Part shown: positions 31,045 to 40,178 of the stretch, piece by piece
How the letters are laid out: every line of letters starts with the position of its first letter
Position numbering within the stretch: position 1 is the first letter of the stretch
Assembly (NCBI RefSeq): GCF_000719135.1
Contig: NZ_JOEK01000003.1
Coordinates: forward strand, 186,001 to 250,000
Direction: 5' to 3'
Length of the DNA: 64,000 nt
Origin: Streptomyces avicenniae
GTDB lineage: Bacteria; Actinomycetota; Actinomycetes; Streptomycetales; Streptomycetaceae
The notes under the pieces: generated by a model
Told to the model about the DNA's origin: nothing
What the model saw: the letters and a program-made list of their open reading frames with translations, nothing else
Database searches by the model: none
Translations under genes and position numbers: made by a program

Positions 31045-32277
31045 TCACAGGCGGTGGGCCGCGCCCGCCGGGGTCGCGCCGCGCGTGTCGAGCAGGAGCT
31101 GCGCCTTGGCGGCGAGGCCCTGGAGGTCGTACGTGCTGTGGTGCTGGAGCAGGACGGTGAGGTCGGCGTCGGCCGCCGCCTCGTACAGCGAGTCGGCGCG
31201 CGGCACGGGGCGGCCCTGCACCTGCCAGGCGGCGACGAAAGGGTCGTGGTAGGTCAGCTGCGCGCCGAGGCCGAGCAGCCGGCCGGCGATCTCACGGGCC
31301 GGGGTGCCGTGCTCGTCCGGCAGGTCGGACCGGTGGGTGACGCCGAGGAGCAGGACGCGGGCACCGCGGGCCGACTTGCCGTGCTCGTTCAGCAGGGCGG
31401 CGGCGCGGCGGGTGACGTAGCGCGGCATGCGGGCGTTCGTCTGCCGTGCCAGCTCGACCAGCGGCAGGCTGCGCCCCGGCGGGACGACGGGCGGTGCGTG
31501 GCCGCCGACGCCGGGCCCGGGGCGGAACGCCTGGAAGCCGGATGGCTTCGTCTCGGCGCAGCGCACGACGTCCCACAGGTCGATCCCGAGGTCGTGGCAC
31601 AGGACGGCCATCTCGTTGACCAGCGCGATGTTGACGTGCCGGTAGTTCGTCTCCAGGAGCTTGACCGCCTCCGCCTCGGCGAGGCCGCGGGCGCGGACCA
31701 CCTTGTCGGTGAAGCGGCCGTAGAACGCGGCGGCGGCCTCCGTGCAGGCGGGGGTGAGGCCGCCGATGACGCGGGGGACGCCGTGCCCTGCGGCGCGGAC
31801 GCCCGGGTCCTGGCGTCCGGGGGCGTGCGCGAGGTGGAAGTCCCGTCCGGCGCGGAGCCCCGAGCCCGCTTCGAGGAGCGGGCGCAGGACCTCCTCCGTG
31901 GTGCCGGGGGAGACGGCCGACTCCAGCACGACGAGTGTGCGCGGGCGCAGCCGGGCGGCGAGGGCGGAGGCGGCGGCGCGCAGGGCGGTGAGGTCGGGCG
32001 CGTGGTCGGGGCCCGGCGGGGTAGGGGCACAGATCAGGGCGGTACGGACCCGGCCGAGGACGACGGGGTCGCTGGTGGCGTGGAACCCGGCGGCGAGCAT
32101 GCGCCGCAGGTCCGAGGCGGCGAGGGCGCCGTCGCCCGGCGGGCGGCCCGCGTTGAGCAGCGCGGCGGCCCGGGGATCGGAGGTGAAGCCGACGGTGGCG
32201 ATGCCGACGGCGGTGGCGGCCTGGGCGACGGGCAGCCCGAGCTGCCCGGGGTCGAGAACGGCGAGATCGGCGGGCAT
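31045..32277 (-). CDS. UDP-glucose/GDP-mannose dehydrogenase-like protein lacking catalytic Cys
   Basis: 410 residues aligned in order with nucleotide-sugar dehydrogenases such as WecC/TuaD. Rossmann start DLAVLDPGQLGLPVAQAATA, VVLESAVSPGTTEEVL, central LLETNYRHVNIALVNEMAVL, PGPGVGGHAPPVVPP and LLLGVTHRSDLPDEHGTP. Two essential positions are changed: the first Gly of GxGxxG is Asp (LDPGQLG) and the nucleophilic Cys of GGHCIPVDP is Ala (GGHAPPVVP). The dehydrogenase reaction should not proceed. ATG 32277 is chosen (MPADLAVL); an upstream start near 32313 is possible. The gene is otherwise intact, so it may be a retained pseudoenzyme. Confidence 0.85.
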   Translation of the reverse strand: MPADLAVLDPGQLGLPVAQAATAVGIATVGFTSDPRAAALLNAGRPPGDGALAASDLRRMLAAGFHATSDPVVLGRVRTALICAPTPPGPDHAPDLTALRAAASALAARLRPRTLVVLESAVSPGTTEEVLRPLLEAGSGLRAGRDFHLAHAPGRQDPGVRAAGHGVPRVIGGLTPACTEAAAAFYGRFTDKVVRARGLAEAEAVKLLETNYRHVNIALVNEMAVLCHDLGIDLWDVVRCAETKPSGFQAFRPGPGVGGHAPPVVPPGRSLPLVELARQTNARMPRYVTRRAAALLNEHGKSARGARVLLLGVTHRSDLPDEHGTPAREIAGRLLGLGAQLTYHDPFVAAWQVQGRPVPRADSLYEAAADADLTVLLQHHSTYDLQGLAAKAQLLLDTRGATPAGAAHRL

Positions 32278-32466
32278 GCGCTGCGGGCTCCCTTCTCCCC
32301 CGATGCACGTCAAGTCAGCTTAGGGGCATATATGACAGTTCGGGATGATTGACCTCGGGCGGCGGGCTGTGGCGCGCCGATCACCGGGAAATGGGGGACC
32401 ATCGACGTACGCCGACTTCCACCGACACACACCGCCCCCCGGGGCGGAGCGAACAGGGAGGCATCT

Positions 32467-34173
32467 GTGAGGACAGCCGCACTGGGTCCTGAGCAACGGG
32501 CCGCGGCGCTCGCCCGGATGGCCGAGGGCGAGCTGGACGTACTGGTGGTGGGTGGCGGCGTCGTCGGCGCGGGCACCGCCCTCGACGCGGTGACCCGGGG
32601 CCTGTCCACCGGGCTCGTCGAGGCGCGGGACTGGGCGTCCGGCACGTCGAGCCGCTCCAGCAAGCTGATCCACGGCGGGCTGCGCTACCTGGAGATGCTG
32701 GACTTCGGGCTGGTGCGCGAGGCGCTGAAGGAACGCGGGCTGCTGCTCGGCCGCATCGCCCCGCACCTCGTGCGGCCCGTGCCGTTCCTCTATCCCCTGA
32801 AGCACCGGGGCTGGGAGCGGTTCTACGCGGGCTCGGGCGTGGCGCTGTACGACGCGATGTCGCTCTCGTCCGGACACGGCAGGGGCCTGCCGCCGCACCG
32901 GCACCTGACGCGCGGCCGGGCGCTGCGCGTCGCGCCGTGCCTGAAGAAGGACGCGCTGGTGGGCGCGCTCCAGTACTACGACGCCCAGGTGGACGACGCG
33001 CGGTACGTCGCGACGCTCGTGCGCACCGCCGCCGGGTACGGGGCGCATGTCGCGAACCGGGCGCGGGTCACCGAGTTCCTGCGGGAGGGCGAGCGGGTCG
33101 TCGGCGTGCGGGTGCGGGACGTCGAGCTGGACGGCACGTACGAGATCCGCGCCCGGCAGGTCGTCAACGCGACCGGGGTGTGGACGGACGACACGCAGGG
33201 GATGATCGCCGAGCGCGGGCAGTTCCACGTGAAGGCGTCCAAGGGCATCCACCTCGTCGTGCCGAAGGACCGCATCCACTCCTCGACCGGGCTGATCCTG
33301 CGGACGGAGAAGAGCGTCCTGTTCGTCATCCCCTGGGGCAGGCACTGGATCGTCGGCACGACCGACACGGCCTGGGACCTGGACAAGGCGCACCCGGCGG
33401 CCTCCAGCGCCGACATCGACTACCTCCTGGAACACGTCAACTCCGTGCTCGCCGTGCCGTTGACGCGGGACGACGTGGAGGGCGTGTACGCCGGGCTGCG
33501 CCCGCTGCTGGCGGGCGAGTCGGACGCGACGAGCAAGCTGTCGCGCGAGCACACGGTGGCGCATCCCGTGCCCGGCCTGGTCGTCGTGGCGGGCGGCAAG
33601 TACACGACGTACCGGGTCATGGCCAAGGACGCGGTGGACGCGGCGGTGCACGGCCTGGACCGCCGGGTCGCGCCCTGCTGCACGGACGAGGTGCGGCTCG
33701 CCGGTGCTGAGGGCTTCCACGCGCTGTGGAACGCGCGCGCCCGGCTGGCCGCCCGCGCCGGGCTGCACGAGGCGCGCGTCGAGCACCTGTTGCACCGTTA
33801 CGGCTCGATGACCGAGGAGGTGCTGGAGCTGATCGCCGCCGATCCGGCGCTGGCCGAGCCGCTGCCCGCCGCCGACGACTACCTGAAGGCCGAGGTCGTG
33901 TACGCCTGTTCGCACGAGGGCGCGCGGCACGTCGAGGACGTCCTGACGCGGCGCACCCGGATCTCCATCGAGACGTTCGACCGGGGCACGCGCAGCGCGC
34001 GGACGGTGGCGGAGCTGATGGCGGGCGTCCTCGGCTGGACGCCGCAGCAGGTCGAGCGCGAGGTGGAGAACTACGGGAAGCGGGTGCAGGCCGAGCGGGA
34101 GTCGCAGCTGCAACCCGACGACCGTACGGCGGACGCCGCCCGGCTCGGCGCGCCGGACACCGCGCCGCTGTGA
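32467..34173 (+). CDS. glpD: Aerobic glycerol-3-phosphate dehydrogenase GlpD
   Basis: 568 residues, FAD-dependent; oxidises sn-glycerol-3-phosphate to dihydroxyacetone phosphate at the membrane, feeding the quinone pool. FAD motif LDVLVVGGGVVGAGTALDAV, then the family signatures SSRSSKLIHGGLRYLE, GALQYYDAQVDDARYV, TGVWTDD, PWGRHWIVGTTDT and VVVAGGKYTTYRVMAKDAV. The C-terminal DAO_C domain covers about residues 400-530. GTG 32467 follows GGGAGG. No glpF or glpK neighbours. Confidence 0.95.
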   Translation: MRTAALGPEQRAAALARMAEGELDVLVVGGGVVGAGTALDAVTRGLSTGLVEARDWASGTSSRSSKLIHGGLRYLEMLDFGLVREALKERGLLLGRIAPHLVRPVPFLYPLKHRGWERFYAGSGVALYDAMSLSSGHGRGLPPHRHLTRGRALRVAPCLKKDALVGALQYYDAQVDDARYVATLVRTAAGYGAHVANRARVTEFLREGERVVGVRVRDVELDGTYEIRARQVVNATGVWTDDTQGMIAERGQFHVKASKGIHLVVPKDRIHSSTGLILRTEKSVLFVIPWGRHWIVGTTDTAWDLDKAHPAASSADIDYLLEHVNSVLAVPLTRDDVEGVYAGLRPLLAGESDATSKLSREHTVAHPVPGLVVVAGGKYTTYRVMAKDAVDAAVHGLDRRVAPCCTDEVRLAGAEGFHALWNARARLAARAGLHEARVEHLLHRYGSMTEEVLELIAADPALAEPLPAADDYLKAEVVYACSHEGARHVEDVLTRRTRISIETFDRGTRSARTVAELMAGVLGWTPQQVEREVENYGKRVQAERESQLQPDDRTADAARLGAPDTAPL

Positions 34174-34295
34174 GCCGGTGTGCCGACGCGGGGGCGCGGC
34201 GCTGACGCGTGTTCACCGGTGCCGTGCCGCCCCGCGGTCCGGCTGTCGGCGTGATGGGTCACAATGTCCGGGGAAGCCGGAGGGGACGCGACGCA

Positions 34296-36203
34296 ATGGG
34301 CCAAGGCAGCGGGGACAACGAGGCACGGGACGAATCGCCGCGGGGCACGCCACCCCGCGCGGACGCCTCCGGCGAGCGCGCCGACGCGCCGGCGGACACG
34401 GGGAAGAGCGCGGGCGGCGGGCGTCTGCTGAACGGCCGTTACCGCCTGGGCGCCGTCGTCGGCCGGGGTGGGATGGGCACCGTCTGGCACGCCACCGACG
34501 AGGTGCTCGGCCGTCATGTCGCCGTCAAGGAACTGCGGCTGGCCGCCGGGGTGGAGGAGGCGGAGCGCCGCCTGATGGTCACCCGCACGCTGCGGGAGGC
34601 CAAGGCGATCGCCGCGATCCGCGCCCGGGGCGTCGTCACCATCTACGACGTCGTGGACGAGGGCGACAGACCCTGGCTCGTCATGGAGCTGATCGAGGGC
34701 CGCTCGCTCGCCGACATCATCCGCGAGGACGGCCCGATGGAGCCGAAGGACGCCGCCCGCACCGGCCTCGCGATACTCGACGTCCTGCGCGCCGCGCACG
34801 CCGCGGGCATCCTCCACCGGGACGTGAAGCCGTCCAACGTCCTGGTCGCGGACGAGGACGGCCGCGTCGTCCTCACCGACTTCGGCATCGCCAAGGTCGA
34901 GGGCGACCCCTCCGTCACCTCCACCGGCATGCTGGTCGGCGCGCCGTCCTACATCTCGCCCGAGCGCGCCAAGGGCGAGACGCCGGGGCCGCCCGCCGAC
35001 ATGTGGTCGCTCGGCGCCCTGCTGTACTGCTGCGTCGAGGGCCGTCCCCCCTACGACGAGGGCGGCGCCATCGCCACGCTGGCCGCCGTCATGCACAACC
35101 CGGTGCGGCCCCCGCGCCACAGCGGCCCGCTGACCGAGGCCATCACGGGCCTGCTCGTCAAGGACCCGGCGGCCCGGCTCACCGCGACCGGCGCGCGTGA
35201 ACTGCTCGCCGAGGCGCTGACGGCCGAGGCGGCCCCCCGGGAGGAGCCGGACGCCACGCTCGCCGACGGCCTGGCCGCCGCGGGGAAGGCGGAGGCGCCC
35301 GAGCCGCGCGCCCCGCGGCGCCCGCGCGAGCCCGCCACACCGCCCGCGCCCGGCGTGCCCCTGCCCCCGGTCGCCACGGCCGGGGCCGCGGAGCGGCGGC
35401 GGAACCTGATCATCGCGGCGGTCGTCGTGGTGGTGCTCGCCGTGATCAGCGTCGCCATCGCGGCCTCGCTCGGCGACGACGACAACACGGCGGACGGCAG
35501 CTCAGGCGCCTCGTCGGGCGCGGGCTCGACCGCGGAGGAGCGGACCGAGGACCCGGCCACGGAGGCCCCCGACGAGCCCACGGGCGATCCCGCGCCGGAG
35601 AACGGCGACGGCGGGGACGGCGGCGAGGAAGGCCAGGACGGCCAGGACGGTCAGGACGGCGCCGGAGGGGAGGAGGACGGGCAGGACGACCCGCCGGGCA
35701 CCGCCCCTGAGACCGACCCCGACGCCGGTGTCCCAGGCCTGCCGGACGGCTTCGTCCAGGAGGAGAACCCGGACTTCAACTTCCGAATAGCCATGCCCGA
35801 GGGCTGGGAACGCCTCGGGACCGCGGGCGCCAACTCGGGCGCGATCTACGGCCCGGCCGACGGCGGCGCGGCCAGGCTCCAGGTGGACTTCACCGACTCG
35901 CCGGGCGAGGACGCGGTGCGGTCCTGGGAGGAGCAGGAGCGGAACACGAGCGCGACGAGCGAGGACTACGAGCGCGTCGGCGACATCAGGGCCGTCGAGT
36001 GGCGCGGCTACCCGACCGTCGCCGACTGGGAGTTCAGGCGTACGCAGGGCGGCGAACGGGTACGTGTCCTCGACCGCGGCTTCCGGGTGGACGACGAGCG
36101 GGGCTACGCGATCATGATCACCTGCGTGTCCGACGCGTGGGAAGAACCGGAGTGCGAGGCACTGCGCGAGACCGCTTTCGACACCTTCGAGCCACTCGAC
36201 TGA
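34296..36203 (+). CDS. Eukaryotic-type Ser/Thr protein kinase, membrane-spanning
   Basis: 635 residues. Cytoplasmic kinase domain at about 45-315: NGRYRLGAVVGRGGMGTVWH (P-loop), HVAVKEL (ATP lysine), HRDVKPSNVLV (catalytic Asp), DFGIAK, SYISPERAKG (APE equivalent). All catalytic residues are present. One transmembrane helix at about 370-390 (NLIIAAVVVVVLAVISVAIA), then an Asp/Glu/Gly-rich spacer and a globular external domain of about 150 residues with two cysteines. Followed 115 bp later by a pseudokinase with a related C-terminal external domain. The pair sits where Streptomyces carries the kinase cluster linked to spore-wall synthesis (PkaI region). ATG 34296 follows GGAGGGG. Confidence 0.93.
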   Translation: MGQGSGDNEARDESPRGTPPRADASGERADAPADTGKSAGGGRLLNGRYRLGAVVGRGGMGTVWHATDEVLGRHVAVKELRLAAGVEEAERRLMVTRTLREAKAIAAIRARGVVTIYDVVDEGDRPWLVMELIEGRSLADIIREDGPMEPKDAARTGLAILDVLRAAHAAGILHRDVKPSNVLVADEDGRVVLTDFGIAKVEGDPSVTSTGMLVGAPSYISPERAKGETPGPPADMWSLGALLYCCVEGRPPYDEGGAIATLAAVMHNPVRPPRHSGPLTEAITGLLVKDPAARLTATGARELLAEALTAEAAPREEPDATLADGLAAAGKAEAPEPRAPRRPREPATPPAPGVPLPPVATAGAAERRRNLIIAAVVVVVLAVISVAIAASLGDDDNTADGSSGASSGAGSTAEERTEDPATEAPDEPTGDPAPENGDGGDGGEEGQDGQDGQDGAGGEEDGQDDPPGTAPETDPDAGVPGLPDGFVQEENPDFNFRIAMPEGWERLGTAGANSGAIYGPADGGAARLQVDFTDSPGEDAVRSWEEQERNTSATSEDYERVGDIRAVEWRGYPTVADWEFRRTQGGERVRVLDRGFRVDDERGYAIMITCVSDAWEEPECEALRETAFDTFEPLD

Positions 36204-36317
36204 GTGACAGACGACTGGATTGTAACGGGAGTTGACGGACCGTAGCCGTGGTACGTCCATGGCACGTATCGTGTGAGACCGGAATCGTCTGGACGGCGCG
36301 CGCGGTGGGGAGGCGGC

Positions 36318-39104
36318 GTGGATCACTACGCGGGACGACTGCTTGCCGATCGTTATCGCTTGCCGAGGACTCCCTCGGATGAGTTCGAGTTCGTCGAGTC
36401 CCGGGCCTTCGACACGGCGAGCGGGCAGGAAGTGCTCGTCCGTCAGGTCCCCCTGCCCGAGGTGCTCGACGCGGAGGTGCTGGACGCGAGCGGGCGTGGC
36501 ACCGGGACGCCCGGCGGGCGTGACCCCGACCGCGCCACGCGTACGCCGGACGACCCGGTCGTGCGGCGCGCGCTGGAGGCGGCGACGGCCGCCGCCCGGC
36601 TGCCCGACCACCCCAGGCTCGACCAGGTCTTCGACGTCTTCGTGCAGGGCGACGGGCTGTGGATCGTCAGCGAGCTGGTGTCGGGCAGGCCGCTGGCCGC
36701 GCTGCTCGCCGAGCGGCGGATGGGCCCGTTCCGCGCCGCCGAGGTCGCCGCCGACCTGCTCGCCGCGCTCCGCATCGTGCACGCGCACGGCTGGACCCAC
36801 AGGAACGTCACGGCGCGCACCGTGCTCGTCCTGGACGACGGGCGCGCCCTGCTGACCGGCCTGGTCGCGGGCGCGGCCGAGGAAGTGCTCTGCGGCTACG
36901 ACCCGCTGCCCGCCGGGGTGCCCGAGACCTTCGCGGGCCCCCGTACCTCCCCCGAGCCGCGCACCGCCCCGGAGCCGCGCGCCGAGCGGCCAGGGCCCGT
37001 CCCGCCGCCCGTCCCGGACGCGCCGCGCCCCGCCGACGTGCGCCCCGTGGAGCCGCCAGCCGAGGCGCTGGACCGCTGGGAGCGGAACGGCGGATCGACG
37101 GGCCCCTGGGCGCCGGAGAGCTGGGAGCCGTACGACGAGGTGCCGGAGCGCGAGCCGGGCCGCCCGGACCCGTGGGCCGACGTCACGACGCAGCTGCCGC
37201 CCGTCCCCGAGGGCTGGGAGCGGCGCGAGCCGGACCGCCAGGACCGGTGGGGCGACGCGACGGGGCAGCTGCCGCCCGTCCCCGAGGGCTGGGAACGCGA
37301 CAACGGCCACGCCGCCGGGCCTGGCCCCGGCACCGGGCCGGTCGCGGGCCACGACTGGCACGGCCCCCAGGACCAGGGCCCGCCGCGCGAGAGCCGCGGC
37401 GAGAGCGCCGCACGCACGCAGCGGCCGGGGCACACGACCGCCTCGTACGAGCGCTGGGCACGTCCGTCCGCCGGTGACGCCGAGCGCGGGCGCGACTCCC
37501 GCACGCCCGGCCGTGACGCCGGCGCGCCGCGCACGACCGGGCCCGCCTCCGGCACCCCCGCGCCGGACCGCGCCGCGCGCAGCGGCGCCATCGCCGCCTA
37601 CCGCGCCGGTACGCAGGCCGCCGCCCGGCGCCAGGGCGACGACGCGGCAGGCGCCGACCGTGCCCCCGCCGGGCCGCGACACCCCGCCGCCCGCAGCGGC
37701 TGGGAGTCCCCCGCGCAGCAGCAGCAACGACAGCAGCAGCAACAGCAGCAGCGCGCCGCGCTCCCCCCGGCGGGACGCGAGCGCGAGCGGGAGCGCGAGG
37801 CCGCCGACCCCGCCCTCCTCCCGGCGCAGCGGACGTCCCGCGCCCCCGGCGGCCGGTACCGCGGCCCCGAGGGCGCGCTGGCCGCCGAGCGCGCCAGGCA
37901 GGCGCGGATCATGACGGTCGGCGCCGTCACCGAACGGTGGGCGCCCGAGCAGGCAGGTCCCGTCTACGAGCACTGGCAGCTCGCCCCGCCGGTCGGCCCC
38001 CCGGCCGACTTCTGGGCCCTCGGCGTCCTGCTGTTCCGCGCCGTGCAGGGATACCCGCCCTACCCGGAGGACAACGCGGCCGAACTCGTCGAGGCGATCT
38101 GCGGGGAGTCCCCCGCGTTCGCCGAGGACTGCGGCGCGCTGCGCCCCGTCATCGAGTCGCTGCTGCGCCAGGACCCGACCGAGCGGCCGAGCGCCGAGGA
38201 ACTGCGCGGCTGGCTGCGGTCGCTGCTGCGCTCCGCGCCCGAGCCCGAGGTGGGCCGCCGCACGGTGACGGCGCCGCCCGCGCTCGAACCGGGCCGCCCG
38301 TCCGACCCGAGGCGGCTGCCGATCGTGCGCCGCCGCGGCGAGCTGGTCGGGCCGCGCCGCAGGCCGAGGCAGCGGGCGCCGCGCGCGCCCAGGAGCCCGC
38401 GCCGCCTGGGGATGCTGCTGGTCACGCTCGTCCTGCTCGGGCTCGCGGGCGGCATCGGCTACGTCCTCGCGTTCATGCCGGACAGCGGCCGGGAGGACGA
38501 CCGTTCCGCGGGCGGCGAGGGGACCGCGCAGGAACAGCCCCCGGCCGAGGAGCCCCCCGCCGACCCCCCGGGGGACGACCCGGCCGCGCCCTCGTCCGAG
38601 CCGACCGACGACACCACCCGCCCCTCGCCCGCCGAGGGCGACCAGGAGCCCGCGCCGCTCCCGGACGGCTGGACGGCGCAGGACGACCCCGCCGGGTTCT
38701 CCCTGGCCGTGCCGGACGGCTGGCAGCGCCGCGAGGACGGCGGCGGCCGGATCGTCTACGCCGACGGCGCGCTGGAGATCGTCGTGGTGGCGGGCCGGGA
38801 TAGCGCGGAGGAGTTCGGCGACGACCCGATGGCGTACCAGCTGTCGCAGCAGCCGGAGCTGGCCGCGTACCGCGCGTACCAGTTCGGCGAGGAATCCGGG
38901 CTGATCCAGACCCGCGTGGGCAACGTCGAGATGGCCGAAGGCGTCTTCTCCTGGCGAGAGAACGGGGACCTCGTGGCCTTCAACCGGGTGATGCTCGTGG
39001 ACGGCGCCTACCACGTCGTGCTCGTCCGTGGCCCGGCCGACCAGGAGCAGCGCCTCCAGGAGGTCTACGGCGTGACGGCCGGGAGCTACCGCGCGGCGGG
39101 CTAG
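36318..39104 (+). CDS. Pseudokinase with split kinase fold and external sensor-like domain
   Basis: 928 residues. The N-lobe and catalytic-loop region occupy about 1-200: the VAxK lysine is Arg (VLVRQV), HRDxKxxN reads HRNVTARTV, and DFG reads LTGL. Then comes about 340 residues of Pro/Arg/Gln-rich low-complexity sequence with repeated QLPPVPEGWER units (about 293-325) and a glutamine run (about 465-480). The C-lobe resumes at about 548 (YEHWQLAPPVGPPADFWALG through PTERPSAEELRGWL). A transmembrane helix (about 695-720) leads to an external domain like that of the upstream kinase. It cannot phosphorylate; it may be a regulator or substrate of the neighbouring kinase. GTG 36318 follows GGGGAGGCGG. 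Confidence 0.85.
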   Translation: MDHYAGRLLADRYRLPRTPSDEFEFVESRAFDTASGQEVLVRQVPLPEVLDAEVLDASGRGTGTPGGRDPDRATRTPDDPVVRRALEAATAAARLPDHPRLDQVFDVFVQGDGLWIVSELVSGRPLAALLAERRMGPFRAAEVAADLLAALRIVHAHGWTHRNVTARTVLVLDDGRALLTGLVAGAAEEVLCGYDPLPAGVPETFAGPRTSPEPRTAPEPRAERPGPVPPPVPDAPRPADVRPVEPPAEALDRWERNGGSTGPWAPESWEPYDEVPEREPGRPDPWADVTTQLPPVPEGWERREPDRQDRWGDATGQLPPVPEGWERDNGHAAGPGPGTGPVAGHDWHGPQDQGPPRESRGESAARTQRPGHTTASYERWARPSAGDAERGRDSRTPGRDAGAPRTTGPASGTPAPDRAARSGAIAAYRAGTQAAARRQGDDAAGADRAPAGPRHPAARSGWESPAQQQQRQQQQQQQRAALPPAGREREREREAADPALLPAQRTSRAPGGRYRGPEGALAAERARQARIMTVGAVTERWAPEQAGPVYEHWQLAPPVGPPADFWALGVLLFRAVQGYPPYPEDNAAELVEAICGESPAFAEDCGALRPVIESLLRQDPTERPSAEELRGWLRSLLRSAPEPEVGRRTVTAPPALEPGRPSDPRRLPIVRRRGELVGPRRRPRQRAPRAPRSPRRLGMLLVTLVLLGLAGGIGYVLAFMPDSGREDDRSAGGEGTAQEQPPAEEPPADPPGDDPAAPSSEPTDDTTRPSPAEGDQEPAPLPDGWTAQDDPAGFSLAVPDGWQRREDGGGRIVYADGALEIVVVAGRDSAEEFGDDPMAYQLSQQPELAAYRAYQFGEESGLIQTRVGNVEMAEGVFSWRENGDLVAFNRVMLVDGAYHVVLVRGPADQEQRLQEVYGVTAGSYRAAG

Positions 39105-39204
39105 CGCGGGACGGCCGGAGCGTTCGTACGGGGGCGGTGCGTGGTTCCCGGACCGAACACAGCTACGGTTGCCGGGTAGACGGCCGCCCGCGGAGGGGAT
39201 CGAC

Positions 39205-39621
39205 ATGGCACGGCACATCAGACGCGTGTTCGCGCTGGCCGCCGGGGGTGCGCTGCTGCTGGTCGGCGTCGCGCTGCTGGTCCTTCCCGGCCCCGGCCTG
39301 CTGCTCGTCCTGGCGGGCCTGCTGGTCCTCGGCAGGGAGTTCCCCGGCGTGAACCGGCACATCGAGCCGGTGCGCAAGCGCGCCGTGTGGGCGTCGGAGG
39401 AGAGCGTGTCCTCGGGCTGGCGGATCGCGGGCTCGGTGCTCGCCGCGCTGTGTCTCATCGGCGGCGGTGTGGTGTGGGGCGTGGTGCCCGACCTGCCGTT
39501 CGGCGGGTGGAGCGTCGGCTCTGGCCTGATCCTGTCGGGGCTGGTGCTGGCCGGGCTGCTCGTGTGGAGCTACCGGCAGGTCCACGGCCACCGCGCGCCG
39601 GTCATGGAGCACGACGACTGA
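39205..39621 (+). CDS. PGPGW-family small membrane protein
   Basis: 138 residues, predicted integral membrane. Two hydrophobic hairpins: ALAAGGALLLVGVALLVLPG with the family motif PGPGLLLVLAGLLVLGREF, then AGSVLAALCLIGGGVVWGVV and GLILSGLVLAGLLVWSY. The PGPG turn identifies the TIGR02611/PGPGW group, function unknown. ATG 39205 follows GGAGGGG. The HIT-family gene follows 11 bp later, suggesting an operon. Confidence 0.85.
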   Translation: MARHIRRVFALAAGGALLLVGVALLVLPGPGLLLVLAGLLVLGREFPGVNRHIEPVRKRAVWASEESVSSGWRIAGSVLAALCLIGGGVVWGVVPDLPFGGWSVGSGLILSGLVLAGLLVWSYRQVHGHRAPVMEHDD

Positions 39622-39632
39622 CGGGGACGGGC

Positions 39633-40145
39633 ATGGCCGACGACTGGCGGCGGGACCGGATCGGCAGCGCCCTGCGGGGCGGCAACCCGACGGTGCTGCG
39701 GAGGCTGGAGGCGGGCTTCGCCGTGATCGGGGACGTCCAGTTCCTGCCCGGCTACTCGGTCCTGCTGGTGGACGATCCCGCCGTGCAGCGGCTGTCCACG
39801 CTCTCGCGCCGCCGGCGGGCGGCGTTCCTGTCCGGCATGGACCGCCTCGGCGAGGCCGTCGAACGTGCCTGCGGGCGGCTCGACCCGGCCTTCCTCCGGG
39901 TCAACCTGGAGATCCTGGGGAACACCGACCCGTATCTGCACGCCCACGTGTGGCCGCGGTACGCCTGGGAGCCGCACGAGCGGGTGGGCGGGCCCGTGTG
40001 GCTGTACCCGCGGGAGCGCTGGAGCGACGGCCGCTGGGCGCTCGGCCCGCGGCACGACGTGCTCCGGCAGGCGATCGCCGAGGAACTGGACGCGCTCGAC
40101 GGCGACGGGGACGGGGACGGGGACCGGGGCGTTACCGGCAGGTAG
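39633..40145 (+). CDS. HIT-family (diadenosine tetraphosphate hydrolase-like) protein
   Basis: 170 residues. Core FAVIGDVQFLPGYSVLLVDD, FLRVNLEILGNTDPYLHAHV, with the histidine-triad-like LHAHVWPRY; only two of the three motif histidines are present, the variant common in this actinomycete group. Likely nucleotide hydrolase or transferase. The C-terminus carries an Asp-Gly repeat (GDGDGDGD) encoded by a GGGGAC tandem array at about 40100-40126. ATG 39633. Confidence 0.8.
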   Translation: MADDWRRDRIGSALRGGNPTVLRRLEAGFAVIGDVQFLPGYSVLLVDDPAVQRLSTLSRRRRAAFLSGMDRLGEAVERACGRLDPAFLRVNLEILGNTDPYLHAHVWPRYAWEPHERVGGPVWLYPRERWSDGRWALGPRHDVLRQAIAEELDALDGDGDGDGDRGVTGR

Positions 40146-40178
40146 CCACGGGGTGTCACGCGGCCTTACCCTCCCGGC

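Noticed and set aside
37720..37755. CAG-rich repeat as a mobile or CRISPR-like repeat
   Set aside because: It is an in-frame glutamine run inside the pseudokinase's disordered insert.
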